In this document: positions 25,194 to 34,119 of the stretch, piece by piece | How positions within the stretch are numbered: the stretch's first letter is position 1 | How the letters are laid out: each line of letters opens with the position of its first letter | Assembly: GCA_019753235.1 (NCBI GenBank) | Contig: JAIELF010000034.1 | Coordinates: 39,711 to 103,710 of the forward strand | Length of the DNA stretch: 64,000 nucleotides | Direction: 5' to 3' | Origin: a bacterium | GTDB lineage: Bacteria > Planctomycetota > Planctomycetia > Kolteriales > Kolteriaceae | The notes under the pieces: model-generated | Told to the model about the DNA's origin: nothing | What the model saw: only the letters and a program-made list of their open reading frames with translations | Databases searched by the model: none | Program-made: the position numbers and the translations under genes

Positions 25194-26180
25194 ATGATCC
25201 GAACGATTCAAATAGTGAGCCCGCTCATCCTGTTGATGGCGTGCTCCGCCGTGGTTGCACAGAACGTCGATCTCGCCTGGAAATTTAAGGCGGGCGACAA
25301 AAGTGACTACGTTCTGGTTCGCAATCGAGTTGCGAAACTCGACTTGAATGGAAACGAACTCTCGATCGGCGTCAGCAGCACTGCCGACCTTCATTTTGTC
25401 GTGAAGAGTGTCGACGGGGCCAATGCCACGCTTGCGGTCACGATCGACCGACTTCAACTTAACGTCGACTCTCCGATTGAAGTGGTCGAATACGATTCGG
25501 CGGGCCTCATTCCCGGCGAGGAGAGCACTCTTTGGCCCAGCGTCAAGCCCCGCGTTGAAGCGCTGATTGGTTCCGAGATGATCGTCACGCTTGATCGCCA
25601 GGGAAAGGTTAGCGACATCAAGTTCACGGATGCAGTGGCGGAAGCTCTCAATGCCGAGAGTCCAAACCCTCAAGTTCAGCGATTCATGGCGGGCGTTTTC
25701 GATACGGCCGGGATAAAGCAAATGATCAAACAGGTTTTTGTCCCCCTTCCCGACGGATCCGTCAAAGTCGGAACCGAATGGAAAGTGAACGAAGAGATTG
25801 ATCGTCCCCCCTTCGGCAAAGTGATCGTCGATCGGACGTTGACGTACGTAGGGCGGGATGAAGGAGCAGGCGATTTCGATGCGATCGCGATCGTCACCAA
25901 GGTGCAGTTTGAGAAGGCCGAGGGAGAGAATGCCGAGGAAGTTGAACTCACGATCAGTGAGCAAGAAGGGAAAGGGAACGTCGAGTTCGATGCCGACATC
26001 GGCCGCACACGCGAGATGGAATTCTCGCAGAAAATGAGAATGGACATTGTCTATGCTGGCAACGACGTGATCCAAAATATCGTCGAGACTTCGACTCTCA
26101 AACAGGGCAAGAGTGATCCCTTCGTTCCGAAGAAGAAGGAAGAGACTCCTGCCGATGCGCCAGCCGAGACCAAGAAGTAA
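25194..26180 (+). CDS. Secreted hypothetical protein
   Basis: A 328-residue exported protein I cannot name with certainty. The signal peptide covers residues 1-22 (PLILLMACSAVVAQ-N; AC is a possible lipobox, L-M-A-C). The rest is predicted beta-rich: VDLAWKFKAGDKSDYVLVRN opens a repeated pattern typical of planctomycete proteins of the DUF6263-like type (a soluble beta-sandwich with duplicated halves). A charged K/E/A tail ends the protein. No catalytic motif is apparent. The G-run just upstream (GGGGGGGG near 25175) contains a plausible ribosome-binding site. Confidence 0.65.
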   Translation: MIRTIQIVSPLILLMACSAVVAQNVDLAWKFKAGDKSDYVLVRNRVAKLDLNGNELSIGVSSTADLHFVVKSVDGANATLAVTIDRLQLNVDSPIEVVEYDSAGLIPGEESTLWPSVKPRVEALIGSEMIVTLDRQGKVSDIKFTDAVAEALNAESPNPQVQRFMAGVFDTAGIKQMIKQVFVPLPDGSVKVGTEWKVNEEIDRPPFGKVIVDRTLTYVGRDEGAGDFDAIAIVTKVQFEKAEGENAEEVELTISEQEGKGNVEFDADIGRTREMEFSQKMRMDIVYAGNDVIQNIVETSTLKQGKSDPFVPKKKEETPADAPAETKK

Positions 26181-26232
26181 TGCTCTTCTAGACTAAATGC
26201 TGTCGAGCAGTTTTCACCAACTCTCGGCAGCA

Positions 26233-27591
26233 TCATCGCCAAATCTCTTGCTCGTCTCTCACTAACCTCGCTAAGACGACCCAGCCTGCCGACGCCAATA
26301 AGTAGGCCGCGAAGTAGGTCAGGAACGCGGACGGATAACCCGCTTCGAGCGAGATGATTTGCGCCCAGCTCGGCGAGGGTGGAGGCGAGACTTCGCGAGA
26401 AGCTTCGAGCAGCCAGCCGGTTCCCCATCCCGCGGCAGCGGCTCCCAAAGTGCCGACCGTATTCATGACGGCTGTCGCGACGGCCGGGAATCGCCCGCCG
26501 ATCTCTTGGCAGGTCGCCCAAGTCGAGCCGAGCGTAAGATCGGTGCAGAATGCCGCCGCCGACGCACACAGGAAGAACATGGTGGCCGAGGTTGCGAAGA
26601 TGGCCGCCAACCAGAAAGCACCCGAGCCCGCCAGTGCGATCGCGTTCAGGATACGCCGCCAATACCTCGGTCGATCACTCCATCGACCGACTATCTCAGC
26701 CAGTCGGCCCCCCACGAGACAACCGATCGCCCCGATCCAGAGCGGCCCACCCTTATAAAGAGCCATCCATACATCCGTGTCCGAAGCAGAGAAGTGATCC
26801 TTCAAGTAGGACGGAAGATACGTGATGTTGAAGTACCATCCGTAGTTCGCAAGAAAGTAAATGGCGGAGAGAAGCCAAAGCTCTCCCAGGAAGAAAACCT
26901 CGCGTGAATCACCCGTCAATGTCGAGTCGGATGCGTGCTCGGGCTCTCTGCCATCGCGAATGAGATGCCGTTCGAGCTCGTTGACCTTCGCATGTTCACC
27001 GGGCCGATCACGAAAGAACACCCAAAAGAAAAGACACCAGACAAAACCGATTCCGCCGAAAAGAAAAAAGACGCTCCGCCACGAGAGGATGCTCCCAGGA
27101 CCCGCCACAAGAAACATCCATACCAAAGGCGTCAGGCCACCGGCGAGGCGACCCGACATCCAAACCATTCCCTGCACGCCAGGCCATTGGTGAGGAGGAA
27201 ACCAATCGTGAAGCGCTCGCGTGATGTTGGGATAAGCGCCCGCTTCGCCGGCCCCAAAAAGAAACCGAATCACAATCAGCGTCCCTGCCCCGCCGATGAC
27301 CATTCCCTGCCAGCTCCAGCCGATCATTCCGGTGACGATCGTGAACGTCGACCACCAAAGTACGATTCGAGTCAGCGTCACCCGCGCCCCCCAGCGGTCG
27401 CCGAGCCAACCGCTCGGAACTTCGAACAACGAATAAGCAATGGCGAAGGCGGTGAATGCTCCCTTCAGATCGCTGACATCGCGCAGCCCGAGTGCCGAGA
27501 CGATCGACGGACCCGCAACGCCGAAACAAACGCGGTCGATATATGTGATCATCGACAAGAGGCACAGTAGCGTCAAAGCACGATACCGCAT
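26233..27591 (-). CDS. MFS transporter, anion:cation symporter type
   Basis: A 452-residue inner-membrane transporter with about 12 membrane segments. The first cytoplasmic loop has the MFS signature GWLGDRWGARVTL, and TYIDRVCFGVAGPSI with RFLFGAGEAGAYPN fits the ACS/phthalate-glucarate permease branch that takes up organic anions. A large central loop (residues ~195-235) is charged. Start 27591 is preferred; the upstream in-frame extension is Cys/Arg-rich and lies inside the deacylase gene. It is encoded 29 bases downstream of the aspartoacylase-like gene, suggesting an operon that imports an N-acylated or amidated anion which the deacylase hydrolyses. The substrate cannot be told from sequence. 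Confidence 0.87.
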   Translation of the reverse strand: MRYRALTLLCLLSMITYIDRVCFGVAGPSIVSALGLRDVSDLKGAFTAFAIAYSLFEVPSGWLGDRWGARVTLTRIVLWWSTFTIVTGMIGWSWQGMVIGGAGTLIVIRFLFGAGEAGAYPNITRALHDWFPPHQWPGVQGMVWMSGRLAGGLTPLVWMFLVAGPGSILSWRSVFFLFGGIGFVWCLFFWVFFRDRPGEHAKVNELERHLIRDGREPEHASDSTLTGDSREVFFLGELWLLSAIYFLANYGWYFNITYLPSYLKDHFSASDTDVWMALYKGGPLWIGAIGCLVGGRLAEIVGRWSDRPRYWRRILNAIALAGSGAFWLAAIFATSATMFFLCASAAAFCTDLTLGSTWATCQEIGGRFPAVATAVMNTVGTLGAAAAGWGTGWLLEASREVSPPPSPSWAQIISLEAGYPSAFLTYFAAYLLASAGWVVLARLVRDEQEIWR

Positions 27592-27620
27592 GCGCGTCGG
27601 CGATAAGCTCGATGCCGTTG

Positions 27621-28649
27621 TCAATCGATCACCCGCCCAACGACAACAATATGCTGGCCGCGCGGGACAGGCGCGACCCACGCCTGCGCCAAAACAACAC
27701 CATCGACGCCTGCAACAGCAGGCCAAGGGTCTGCATCGATGTGATCAAAATCATGAAGCAAGCCGACGGTTTGACCCTTTTTGACCGGCTGGCCGCACTC
27801 GGCGATGGGTTCATAATGCCCAGCAAAGGGAGCGACGGTGAAACAATCACGAGCGACCATTTCGAGCTTACGCTGCGTGCCGGCAAGGTGGTAACCAATC
27901 GGTTCGATCGATCCTTTCATCAATCCATGATGAATGAGAGCCGCCCTAACTCCGTGCTTACCATACCGAACACCCTCTGGGTTGACAGCACGCCCCCAAC
28001 CTAGCTCTGTCCCGACGGTGATCTTGCCGAGTCGCTCGGCTTCGCTTGGCAACAGACCGGGCGTGAGGTTCTGATAGATCATGAGCGACGGCGTTCCAAA
28101 CCACCGAGCCGTCTCTTCAATCAGTCGACTCTGCTCGGGATCGTCGACCGGATGATAATTCGCACACAGCGAGAACCGCGCGACATCGCCGCCTGAATGA
28201 AGATCGATCACGACGTGAACGCGCGGCCAGACTTCCTCGCGAATGAAGGCGGCAATCCGATGCGTGATTCCCGCGAGCGCCGGGGTTCGGCCAGCCCCCT
28301 CGACGAACGCGCGATTCAAATTGACCCGGTCATCGGGCGTGCTTTCGCGCGTGCCGGCCAAAAATGCCGACGGATTGAGAACCGGAATCATGATGACGCG
28401 GCCCAGCACATCGCCAAGCTCGATCTCGCGAAGCAAATGCTTGATCGCGATGGGGCCCTCGTACTCGTTGCCATGATTAGAGCCAAACGCCACCAGCCCC
28501 TTCCCCGCCTGAGTATGCGGACCGACCCACACCGTCAGCGGCAGTAGGTGATCTCCCCAAATGCTGTCGTGCTCGAGCGCCAGCCAATAGTCACGCCGGC
28601 CCGGCGAGTCTAAGTCGAGCATATCAGGCCGAACGATCATTCGATTCAT
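27621..28649 (-). CDS. Succinylglutamate desuccinylase/aspartoacylase-family deacylase
   Basis: A 342-residue zinc carboxypeptidase-like amide hydrolase (AstE/AspA family). Zinc ligands appear in GSNHGNEYEG (H and E) and VIDLHSGGD (H). NPSAFLAGTR and DRVNLNRAF are the substrate-binding Asn/Arg blocks of the family, and VGTELGWGR carries a candidate catalytic Glu. The C-terminal ~70 residues form a beta-rich cap (VARDCFTVAPFAGHYEP, VKKGQTVGLLHD) typical of the larger uncharacterised subgroup, not true AstE. It is probably cotranscribed with the MFS transporter 29 bases downstream. ATG 28640 is an alternative start. It is divergent from the GDPD gene by 184 bases. Confidence 0.88.
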   Translation of the reverse strand: MNRMIVRPDMLDLDSPGRRDYWLALEHDSIWGDHLLPLTVWVGPHTQAGKGLVAFGSNHGNEYEGPIAIKHLLREIELGDVLGRVIMIPVLNPSAFLAGTRESTPDDRVNLNRAFVEGAGRTPALAGITHRIAAFIREEVWPRVHVVIDLHSGGDVARFSLCANYHPVDDPEQSRLIEETARWFGTPSLMIYQNLTPGLLPSEAERLGKITVGTELGWGRAVNPEGVRYGKHGVRAALIHHGLMKGSIEPIGYHLAGTQRKLEMVARDCFTVAPFAGHYEPIAECGQPVKKGQTVGLLHDFDHIDADPWPAVAGVDGVVLAQAWVAPVPRGQHIVVVGRVID

Positions 28650-28833
28650 GAGAGATCTCTTGCTCCTTCGAAAACCAATCTTCTTGCATCCCATGCTTGC
28701 TTAAGCCGGCCTGCGGATCAAGATAGAAGGGGATCATTGTTTCAAGCATCGATCGGCGCTCGCGCCAGTTGAAAAGCACACGCGCCCACGCGTCTACGCG
28801 CGAGCCGACTGCGTTGATCGCGAAGGGGTTTTC

Positions 28834-30381
28834 ATGCGTTTCATGACGTACGGCTGGGCGATCGTCCTCCTCTATCACGCACCGGCGGGAGTTGGCGCGG
28901 AGTTCTTCGAGCCTGTCCAGCCTCCTCGCGCGGTTCAAGCGATCGCTCATCGTGGGATTTGGACAGCGGCTCCTGAAAACTCTGCCCGAGCAATCACGAT
29001 GGCGGCCGCGGACTCGGTCGAATGGGTCGAGATCGACATCCGACTCACGCGCGACGGTGAACATGTCCTCTTTCATGACGCGAATCTCGATGCCAAGTCG
29101 AACGGCACCGGACCGCTCAAGGAAAAGAGTCTCGCGGAACTACAGGCCCTCGAGTTTGGATCATGGTTCGCTCCTCGATTCGCGAAGGAAAGAATCTTGA
29201 CGTTGGCCGAGGCATTCGAACTAGCACGCGGAAGAGTCAATCTCTACCTCGATGCAAAAGAGATCGACCCATCGAAGATCGTTAAAGAGATCGCTGATGC
29301 GAAGATGACCAAGCAAGTCGTTCTTTATGCCGACGTCGATGTGCTCGATCGAGTGGCAAGGGCGTCCGACCATCACGTCCCGTTGATGGCGAAATGGCGG
29401 CCCGCCATGGGTCAACCTGCCTCGTTCGCACACAAGCATGGCTTAGCGGCGGTGGAGATTGATCCGCCCAACCTCTCCGCTGCTGTTTGCAAAGCGTTTC
29501 ATGAGGCAGGCGTCAAAGTGCAAGCCAAGGCGCTTGGCAAGACTTACGATCAACCTGCATTCTGGATCCATGCCAGCACCATCAGGGTCGATTGGATTCA
29601 GACCGACGAACCGATCCCACTGTTGATGACGATCGCTCAACATGGGGCCGGCCCGCGGTGGCCTGTGGCGATTGCGTTTCATCGTGGAGCAAGTCGATAC
29701 GCCCCAGAAAACACGCTCCCCGCGATCGAGTTGGCTTCGCGGATGGGGGCCGACTACATCGAGATCGATATTCGGACGACTCGCGACGGTCAGTTCGTCT
29801 TGATGCATGATCGCCGAGCCGATCGAACCACCAAACTAAAAGGGGACGTATCGCTTCTCTCCCTCACCGAACTTCGTCAAAGCGAGCCTGGGTCTCGATT
29901 CGGCAAGCCCTTCGCGGATGCCCGTGTTCCAACGCTCGAAGAGGCCGCCGGTTCGCTGGGGCCCAAGGCTCATTTCTACCTCGATGCGAAGGAGATCGCC
30001 CCGTCGGCACTGGCTCGTTTCATCAAGGATTACCGGCTTGAGGAAAGATCGGTCGTCTATAATTCCGTCGACGAATTACGCCAGCTCCGCGAAATCCTTC
30101 CCTCGGCACGCGTCATGCCTCCTCTGGATCGGGTCGAGGAACTTGACTCGTTAACAACGTTGGCGCCGTATGCGGTCGATGCCTCTTGGTCATCGCTATC
30201 GGCCGATCTCATCGCTCGCTGCCATGAACGAAAGATTCGCGTCTTCTCCGACTCGATCGGTCTGCATGAGTCGATTCGAGAGTATCGCCAAGCGATCGAC
30301 TGGGGAATCGATGTCATTCAAACCGACTTCCCCGCCCGCCTCCTCCGAGCAATCGAGCTTCACCTGGCCGATCATCCCTAA
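28834..30381 (+). CDS. Glycerophosphodiester phosphodiesterase with two tandem GDPD domains
   Basis: A 515-residue exported protein with a signal peptide (~1-22) and two complete GDPD domains in tandem. Domain 1 has AHRG at 38-41, ENS, EIDIRLTRDGEHVLFHD and YLDAKE (139-143). Domain 2 has FHRG at 282-285, APENT, EIDIRTTRDGQFVLMHD and YLDAKE. Both keep His-Arg, the Glu-x-Asp metal pair and the second His, so both may be active on glycerophosphodiesters, releasing glycerol 3-phosphate and an alcohol. The first domain is shorter in its middle. AAGGGG precedes the ATG. The tandem arrangement suggests a duplication within the gene; single-domain proteins are the rule. Confidence 0.9.
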   Translation: MRFMTYGWAIVLLYHAPAGVGAEFFEPVQPPRAVQAIAHRGIWTAAPENSARAITMAAADSVEWVEIDIRLTRDGEHVLFHDANLDAKSNGTGPLKEKSLAELQALEFGSWFAPRFAKERILTLAEAFELARGRVNLYLDAKEIDPSKIVKEIADAKMTKQVVLYADVDVLDRVARASDHHVPLMAKWRPAMGQPASFAHKHGLAAVEIDPPNLSAAVCKAFHEAGVKVQAKALGKTYDQPAFWIHASTIRVDWIQTDEPIPLLMTIAQHGAGPRWPVAIAFHRGASRYAPENTLPAIELASRMGADYIEIDIRTTRDGQFVLMHDRRADRTTKLKGDVSLLSLTELRQSEPGSRFGKPFADARVPTLEEAAGSLGPKAHFYLDAKEIAPSALARFIKDYRLEERSVVYNSVDELRQLREILPSARVMPPLDRVEELDSLTTLAPYAVDASWSSLSADLIARCHERKIRVFSDSIGLHESIREYRQAIDWGIDVIQTDFPARLLRAIELHLADHP

Positions 30382-30569
30382 ATCACCATCGCGTTCCTTT
30401 TGGGTGGAGCTGGTCCCCATACGTAACGTGAATCGGACGAGCCCGGAGAAGGACTATTTTTCGCGGGTGGATGCCCCGTCCCGGCAACAGTCATTATCCG
30501 AAAGATTTAAGCAACTGAAAACGTTACCATGGATGTGCATCTCAGAAAGGTTTCTTTCATTTTCGATGA

Positions 30570-31826
30570 ATGGGGACAAAAGTGATGTGGGGATGGGGCT
30601 TGATCGTGATAACGGCCGTTTCGGGTGAGCCGTTCCAAAAAACATTGATCGATCGGGCGACGAACCTGAACGTTGCGTCTTGGTCGATCACGTCTCGCGA
30701 AGTCTGTTCGGACGCATGCGACGCATGGAAGGTAACGAAATCCCGGTTGGCTGGGGGCAAGCAGGAGGGTGTCGATGTCATCGAGATTGATAGCGGTCGT
30801 CTGCGCATCCTGGTTGTTCCGACGCGCGGGATGGGTATTTGGCAAGTCATGGATGGAGATGTTCGCATCGGTTGGAATTCACCGGTGAAGGAGATTGTCC
30901 ATCCTTCGTTTGTTTCGCTTCCTGCCCGTGGCGGGCTTGGATGGCTGGATGGATTTGGTGAGTTCCTGTGCCGATGCGGTCTCGAAAACAACGGTCATCC
31001 CGGGCGGGATACGATCAAGGACAACACCGGTGCCGAGTCTTCGACGGATCTCACGCTGCATGGCAAACTCGCTTATCTGCCAGCAGAGTTCGTTGAGCTC
31101 CGTGCGGAGACAACTGCTCCCTACCGTCTCATGCTTCATGGGATCGTGGCGGAGCGGATGATGCACGGACCAAAGTTTTGCCTGGATACCACGCTCACGA
31201 TTGGGCCTGGCTCCCATCGATTCCACATCACGGATAAGGTCGTCAACGAAAGTGCATCGCCTGCTGAGTTTGAGCTTCTTTATCACACGAATTTCGGTTC
31301 GCCTCTTCTTGAAGCGGGAAGCGAACTATGGGCACCAACGAGAAAGGTTGTCCCCTTCAATGATCGCGCTGCCGAGGGAAACATCCACGATTTCGCGAAG
31401 TTCGGCCCGCCCGAAGTTGGCTTCGTCGAACAAGTTTACTGTCTCGAACTGTTCGGCCGCGACAATGGTATGACAGTGATCGGCCTGGCGAACAAAGCCA
31501 AAGATCGAGCAGTTTCGATGAAGTACAAAACCGATCAACTTCCTTATCTAACGCTTTGGAAGAACACGACGGCCATTGAAGATGGTTACGTGACGGGGAT
31601 CGAACCAGGAACCAATTACCCCTACAACCGCAGTCTCGAACGCTTGGCGGGACGAGTTCCGAAACTTCCGGGTAAACAGCATCGGCTCTTCGAGATCGAG
31701 TTCGCTTTTCATTCGAGCAAGGACGAAGTGGCCGGGCTTCAGAAGGAGATTGAAGCCATTCAAGCGGGACAGGCGACCGACTTCATACCCAAACCCAATC
31801 CTCCCAAAGCGGAGTCTTCTCGATGA
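30570..31826 (+). CDS. DUF4432 family (aldose-1-epimerase-like) protein
   Basis: A 418-residue protein of the DUF4432 group, galactose-mutarotase-like beta-sandwich proteins thought to bind or epimerise sugars. Indicators are LRILVVPTRGMGIWQV, GWNSPVKEIVHP, TLHGKLAYLPA, ELLYHTNFGSPLLE and GIEPGTNYPYNRSLERLAGRV, all positioned as in that family. A short hydrophobic N-terminus (WGWGLIVITAVSG) may be a weak signal peptide. Two starts are possible, 30570 and 30585; GGGG 8 bases before 30585 favours the later one. Its last codons overlap the GH32 gene in ATGA, so the two are translationally coupled, implying a shared sugar pathway. Confidence 0.85.
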   Translation: MGTKVMWGWGLIVITAVSGEPFQKTLIDRATNLNVASWSITSREVCSDACDAWKVTKSRLAGGKQEGVDVIEIDSGRLRILVVPTRGMGIWQVMDGDVRIGWNSPVKEIVHPSFVSLPARGGLGWLDGFGEFLCRCGLENNGHPGRDTIKDNTGAESSTDLTLHGKLAYLPAEFVELRAETTAPYRLMLHGIVAERMMHGPKFCLDTTLTIGPGSHRFHITDKVVNESASPAEFELLYHTNFGSPLLEAGSELWAPTRKVVPFNDRAAEGNIHDFAKFGPPEVGFVEQVYCLELFGRDNGMTVIGLANKAKDRAVSMKYKTDQLPYLTLWKNTTAIEDGYVTGIEPGTNYPYNRSLERLAGRVPKLPGKQHRLFEIEFAFHSSKDEVAGLQKEIEAIQAGQATDFIPKPNPPKAESSR

Positions 31827-33970
31827 TGCACGCTTGGATGCTGGTCGCCAGCATCGGCTTGGCCGATCGGCCGGACCTGCCATTGGCACGGTTCGAAGCG
31901 CGAACGTACGGCACATGGCGCACCGAGGGGGAAGCCTTCGGACATGGGCCCGCGGCTGGGACGCTTCCAAATCAGATGTCTGTTACCGGCTATCAGGGAA
32001 TCGGCTTGGTCAACTCATTCGATGGCGGCGATGCCGCGACTGGGAAGCTCATCAGTCCCGATTTCACCCTCACGCGTCATCGAATTCTGTTCCTTATCGG
32101 CGGCGGTGGCTGGGAAAAGAAAACCTGCATGCACCTTTTCGTCGACGGGAAGATTGTCCGAAGCGCTACGGGTCCCAACCGAGAAAGTGGTGGAAGTGAA
32201 GAACTCTTGCCAGCTCAGTGGGACGTACGTGATCTCGAGGGAATGACGGGGAGAATTGAAATCATCGACGACGCGACGGGTGGCTGGGGACATATCAACG
32301 TCGATGAAATCGTCCTGTCGGATAACGATCCCCCTGCTCCACCTGGCCCGGCCGAACGAGAGCTACTCGTGGATGAGCCCTATCTATTGCTCCCGATAAA
32401 AGACAACCATCCGCGACGCAAGCTGACCATCTCGGCCGAGGGAGGGCCGACGTTGTCACTTGATATCGAGCTTGCAGACGAGAGGCCTGACTGGTGGGCA
32501 TTCATCTCGGCCGAGCCTTGGATGCGAAAAAAGGTATTGCTTCGGATCGATCGAATGGCCGCTGGCGCACCGGGACTCGGCATGATCCGATCGGCCAACT
32601 CGATACCGCATCGCGAGGAACTTTATCAGGAGTCGCGGCGACCACAGTTCCACTTCTCGTCCCAGCGAGGCTGGAACAACGACCCCAATGGCCTCTCCTT
32701 TTTCAAGGGGGAGTACCATCTCTTCTACCAGCACAACCCGGTCGGCTGGAATTGGGGGAACATGCATTGGGGGCACGCCGTCAGCAAAGATCTCGTTCAC
32801 TGGCAAGAAGTGGGTGATGCCCTGATGCCCGATGAACAAGGGGCGATGTTCAGCGGCAGCGCGGTCGTCGATTTCAAGAACTCATCCGGACTCTCCCGAG
32901 GAGAGAGTCCCGCGCAGATCCTTCTCTATACCGCGTGGGGACAACCTCAACGACAGGACATTCAAAGCCTGGCCTACAGTCTTGATGGTCGATCCTACAT
33001 CAAACTTCCGCAGAACCCGGTCGTCAAACAGATCACCGCAGGCAATCGCGATCCCAAAGTCTTCTGGCATGAGCCGAGCCAGCAATGGGTGATGGCCCTC
33101 TATGTGGAACAGCCCAAAGGTCGACACACGATTCAGTTCCTCCACTCGTCGGATCTGAAGAATTGGTCACAGGGAAGCCATGCCGAGGGCTTCTTTGAGT
33201 GCCCGGACTTGTTCGAACTCGCGCTCGATGGAGATCCTTCTCGAAAGAAGTGGATTCTCACGGCCGCGGATAGCGGACACAAAGTCGGATCGTTCGACGG
33301 GAAGACCTTTACTCCAGAAACGGAGAAACTGACCGGACACCGCGGGCGTGGATTCTATGCCGCCCAAACCTTCAGCGACCTACCCAATGAAGATGGACGA
33401 CGAGTTCAGATCGGTTGGCTGCAAGCCCCTTCGCCGGGAATGCCATTCAATCAGGCGATGAGCTTGCCCATGGAACTCCGTCTGGTTTCCACGGCCGACG
33501 GGCCTCGAATGACTTGGAACCCGGTCCGCGAGTTGGAGAGACTTCGAACGGGCCAGGCTCAACTGGAACGTCAGCTGATTCGTCCATCATCGAACAATCC
33601 TTTCGACAACTGGAAACTGGACCTCTTCGAGCTTCGGCTTCGCATCCGGCCCATGAACGGACCGAGGATCACTCTCGACGTGCGAGGTGCCAAGCTTGTC
33701 CTGGATGTCGAGAAGAAGGAGATCGTGTTTCTGGATCATCACCTCGCTTGGCCCGGATCCCACGACGAGATCAATCTGACGATTTTTGGCGACCGAACGT
33801 CGTTGGAAGTATTCACCGATGAAGGAAAGACGTACATCCCGATGCCGTTCTTAGCTGACCCGAAGAATCAATCCCTCGCGATCCATGTCAACGAGGGAGA
33901 GATTGAGTTAATGGAGTCGGTCCTTCATCATTTATCCTCATCATGGACCAATGATCACTCTTCTCCGTAG
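31823..33970 (+). CDS. Glycoside hydrolase family 32 (levanase/fructanase-like)
   Basis: A 715-residue enzyme hydrolysing beta-fructosides such as levan, inulin or sucrose, with retention of configuration. The GH32 five-bladed propeller carries the nucleophile Asp287 in WNNDPNG (284-290), the transition-state stabiliser Asp410 in RDP (409-411), and acid/base Glu459 in ECPD (459-462). A beta-sandwich follows (about 585-700). Unusually, ~270 residues precede the propeller: a lectin-like part (~20-165, FDGGDAATGKLISPDF, GWGHINVDEIVLSD) and a second small domain. This is the layout of secreted fructanases with an N-terminal carbohydrate-binding region. A signal peptide at the very N-terminus is short. 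It is coupled by ATGA to the DUF4432 gene. Confidence 0.92.
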   Translation: MMHAWMLVASIGLADRPDLPLARFEARTYGTWRTEGEAFGHGPAAGTLPNQMSVTGYQGIGLVNSFDGGDAATGKLISPDFTLTRHRILFLIGGGGWEKKTCMHLFVDGKIVRSATGPNRESGGSEELLPAQWDVRDLEGMTGRIEIIDDATGGWGHINVDEIVLSDNDPPAPPGPAERELLVDEPYLLLPIKDNHPRRKLTISAEGGPTLSLDIELADERPDWWAFISAEPWMRKKVLLRIDRMAAGAPGLGMIRSANSIPHREELYQESRRPQFHFSSQRGWNNDPNGLSFFKGEYHLFYQHNPVGWNWGNMHWGHAVSKDLVHWQEVGDALMPDEQGAMFSGSAVVDFKNSSGLSRGESPAQILLYTAWGQPQRQDIQSLAYSLDGRSYIKLPQNPVVKQITAGNRDPKVFWHEPSQQWVMALYVEQPKGRHTIQFLHSSDLKNWSQGSHAEGFFECPDLFELALDGDPSRKKWILTAADSGHKVGSFDGKTFTPETEKLTGHRGRGFYAAQTFSDLPNEDGRRVQIGWLQAPSPGMPFNQAMSLPMELRLVSTADGPRMTWNPVRELERLRTGQAQLERQLIRPSSNNPFDNWKLDLFELRLRIRPMNGPRITLDVRGAKLVLDVEKKEIVFLDHHLAWPGSHDEINLTIFGDRTSLEVFTDEGKTYIPMPFLADPKNQSLAIHVNEGEIELMESVLHHLSSSWTNDHSSP

Positions 33971-34119
33971 AGATCCTCTGCTCGCGACAGTGGTTCTGAC
34001 GATTCGATGAAGAATCTTGATTTCATGGAGGCATCGATGAAAATCCGCCGTTTGTTTGTCCCCTTTCGAACCCGATCAGTAAAAGGGTGATGGACGAAAG
34101 AAGTAAGGAGAATTCAGCG

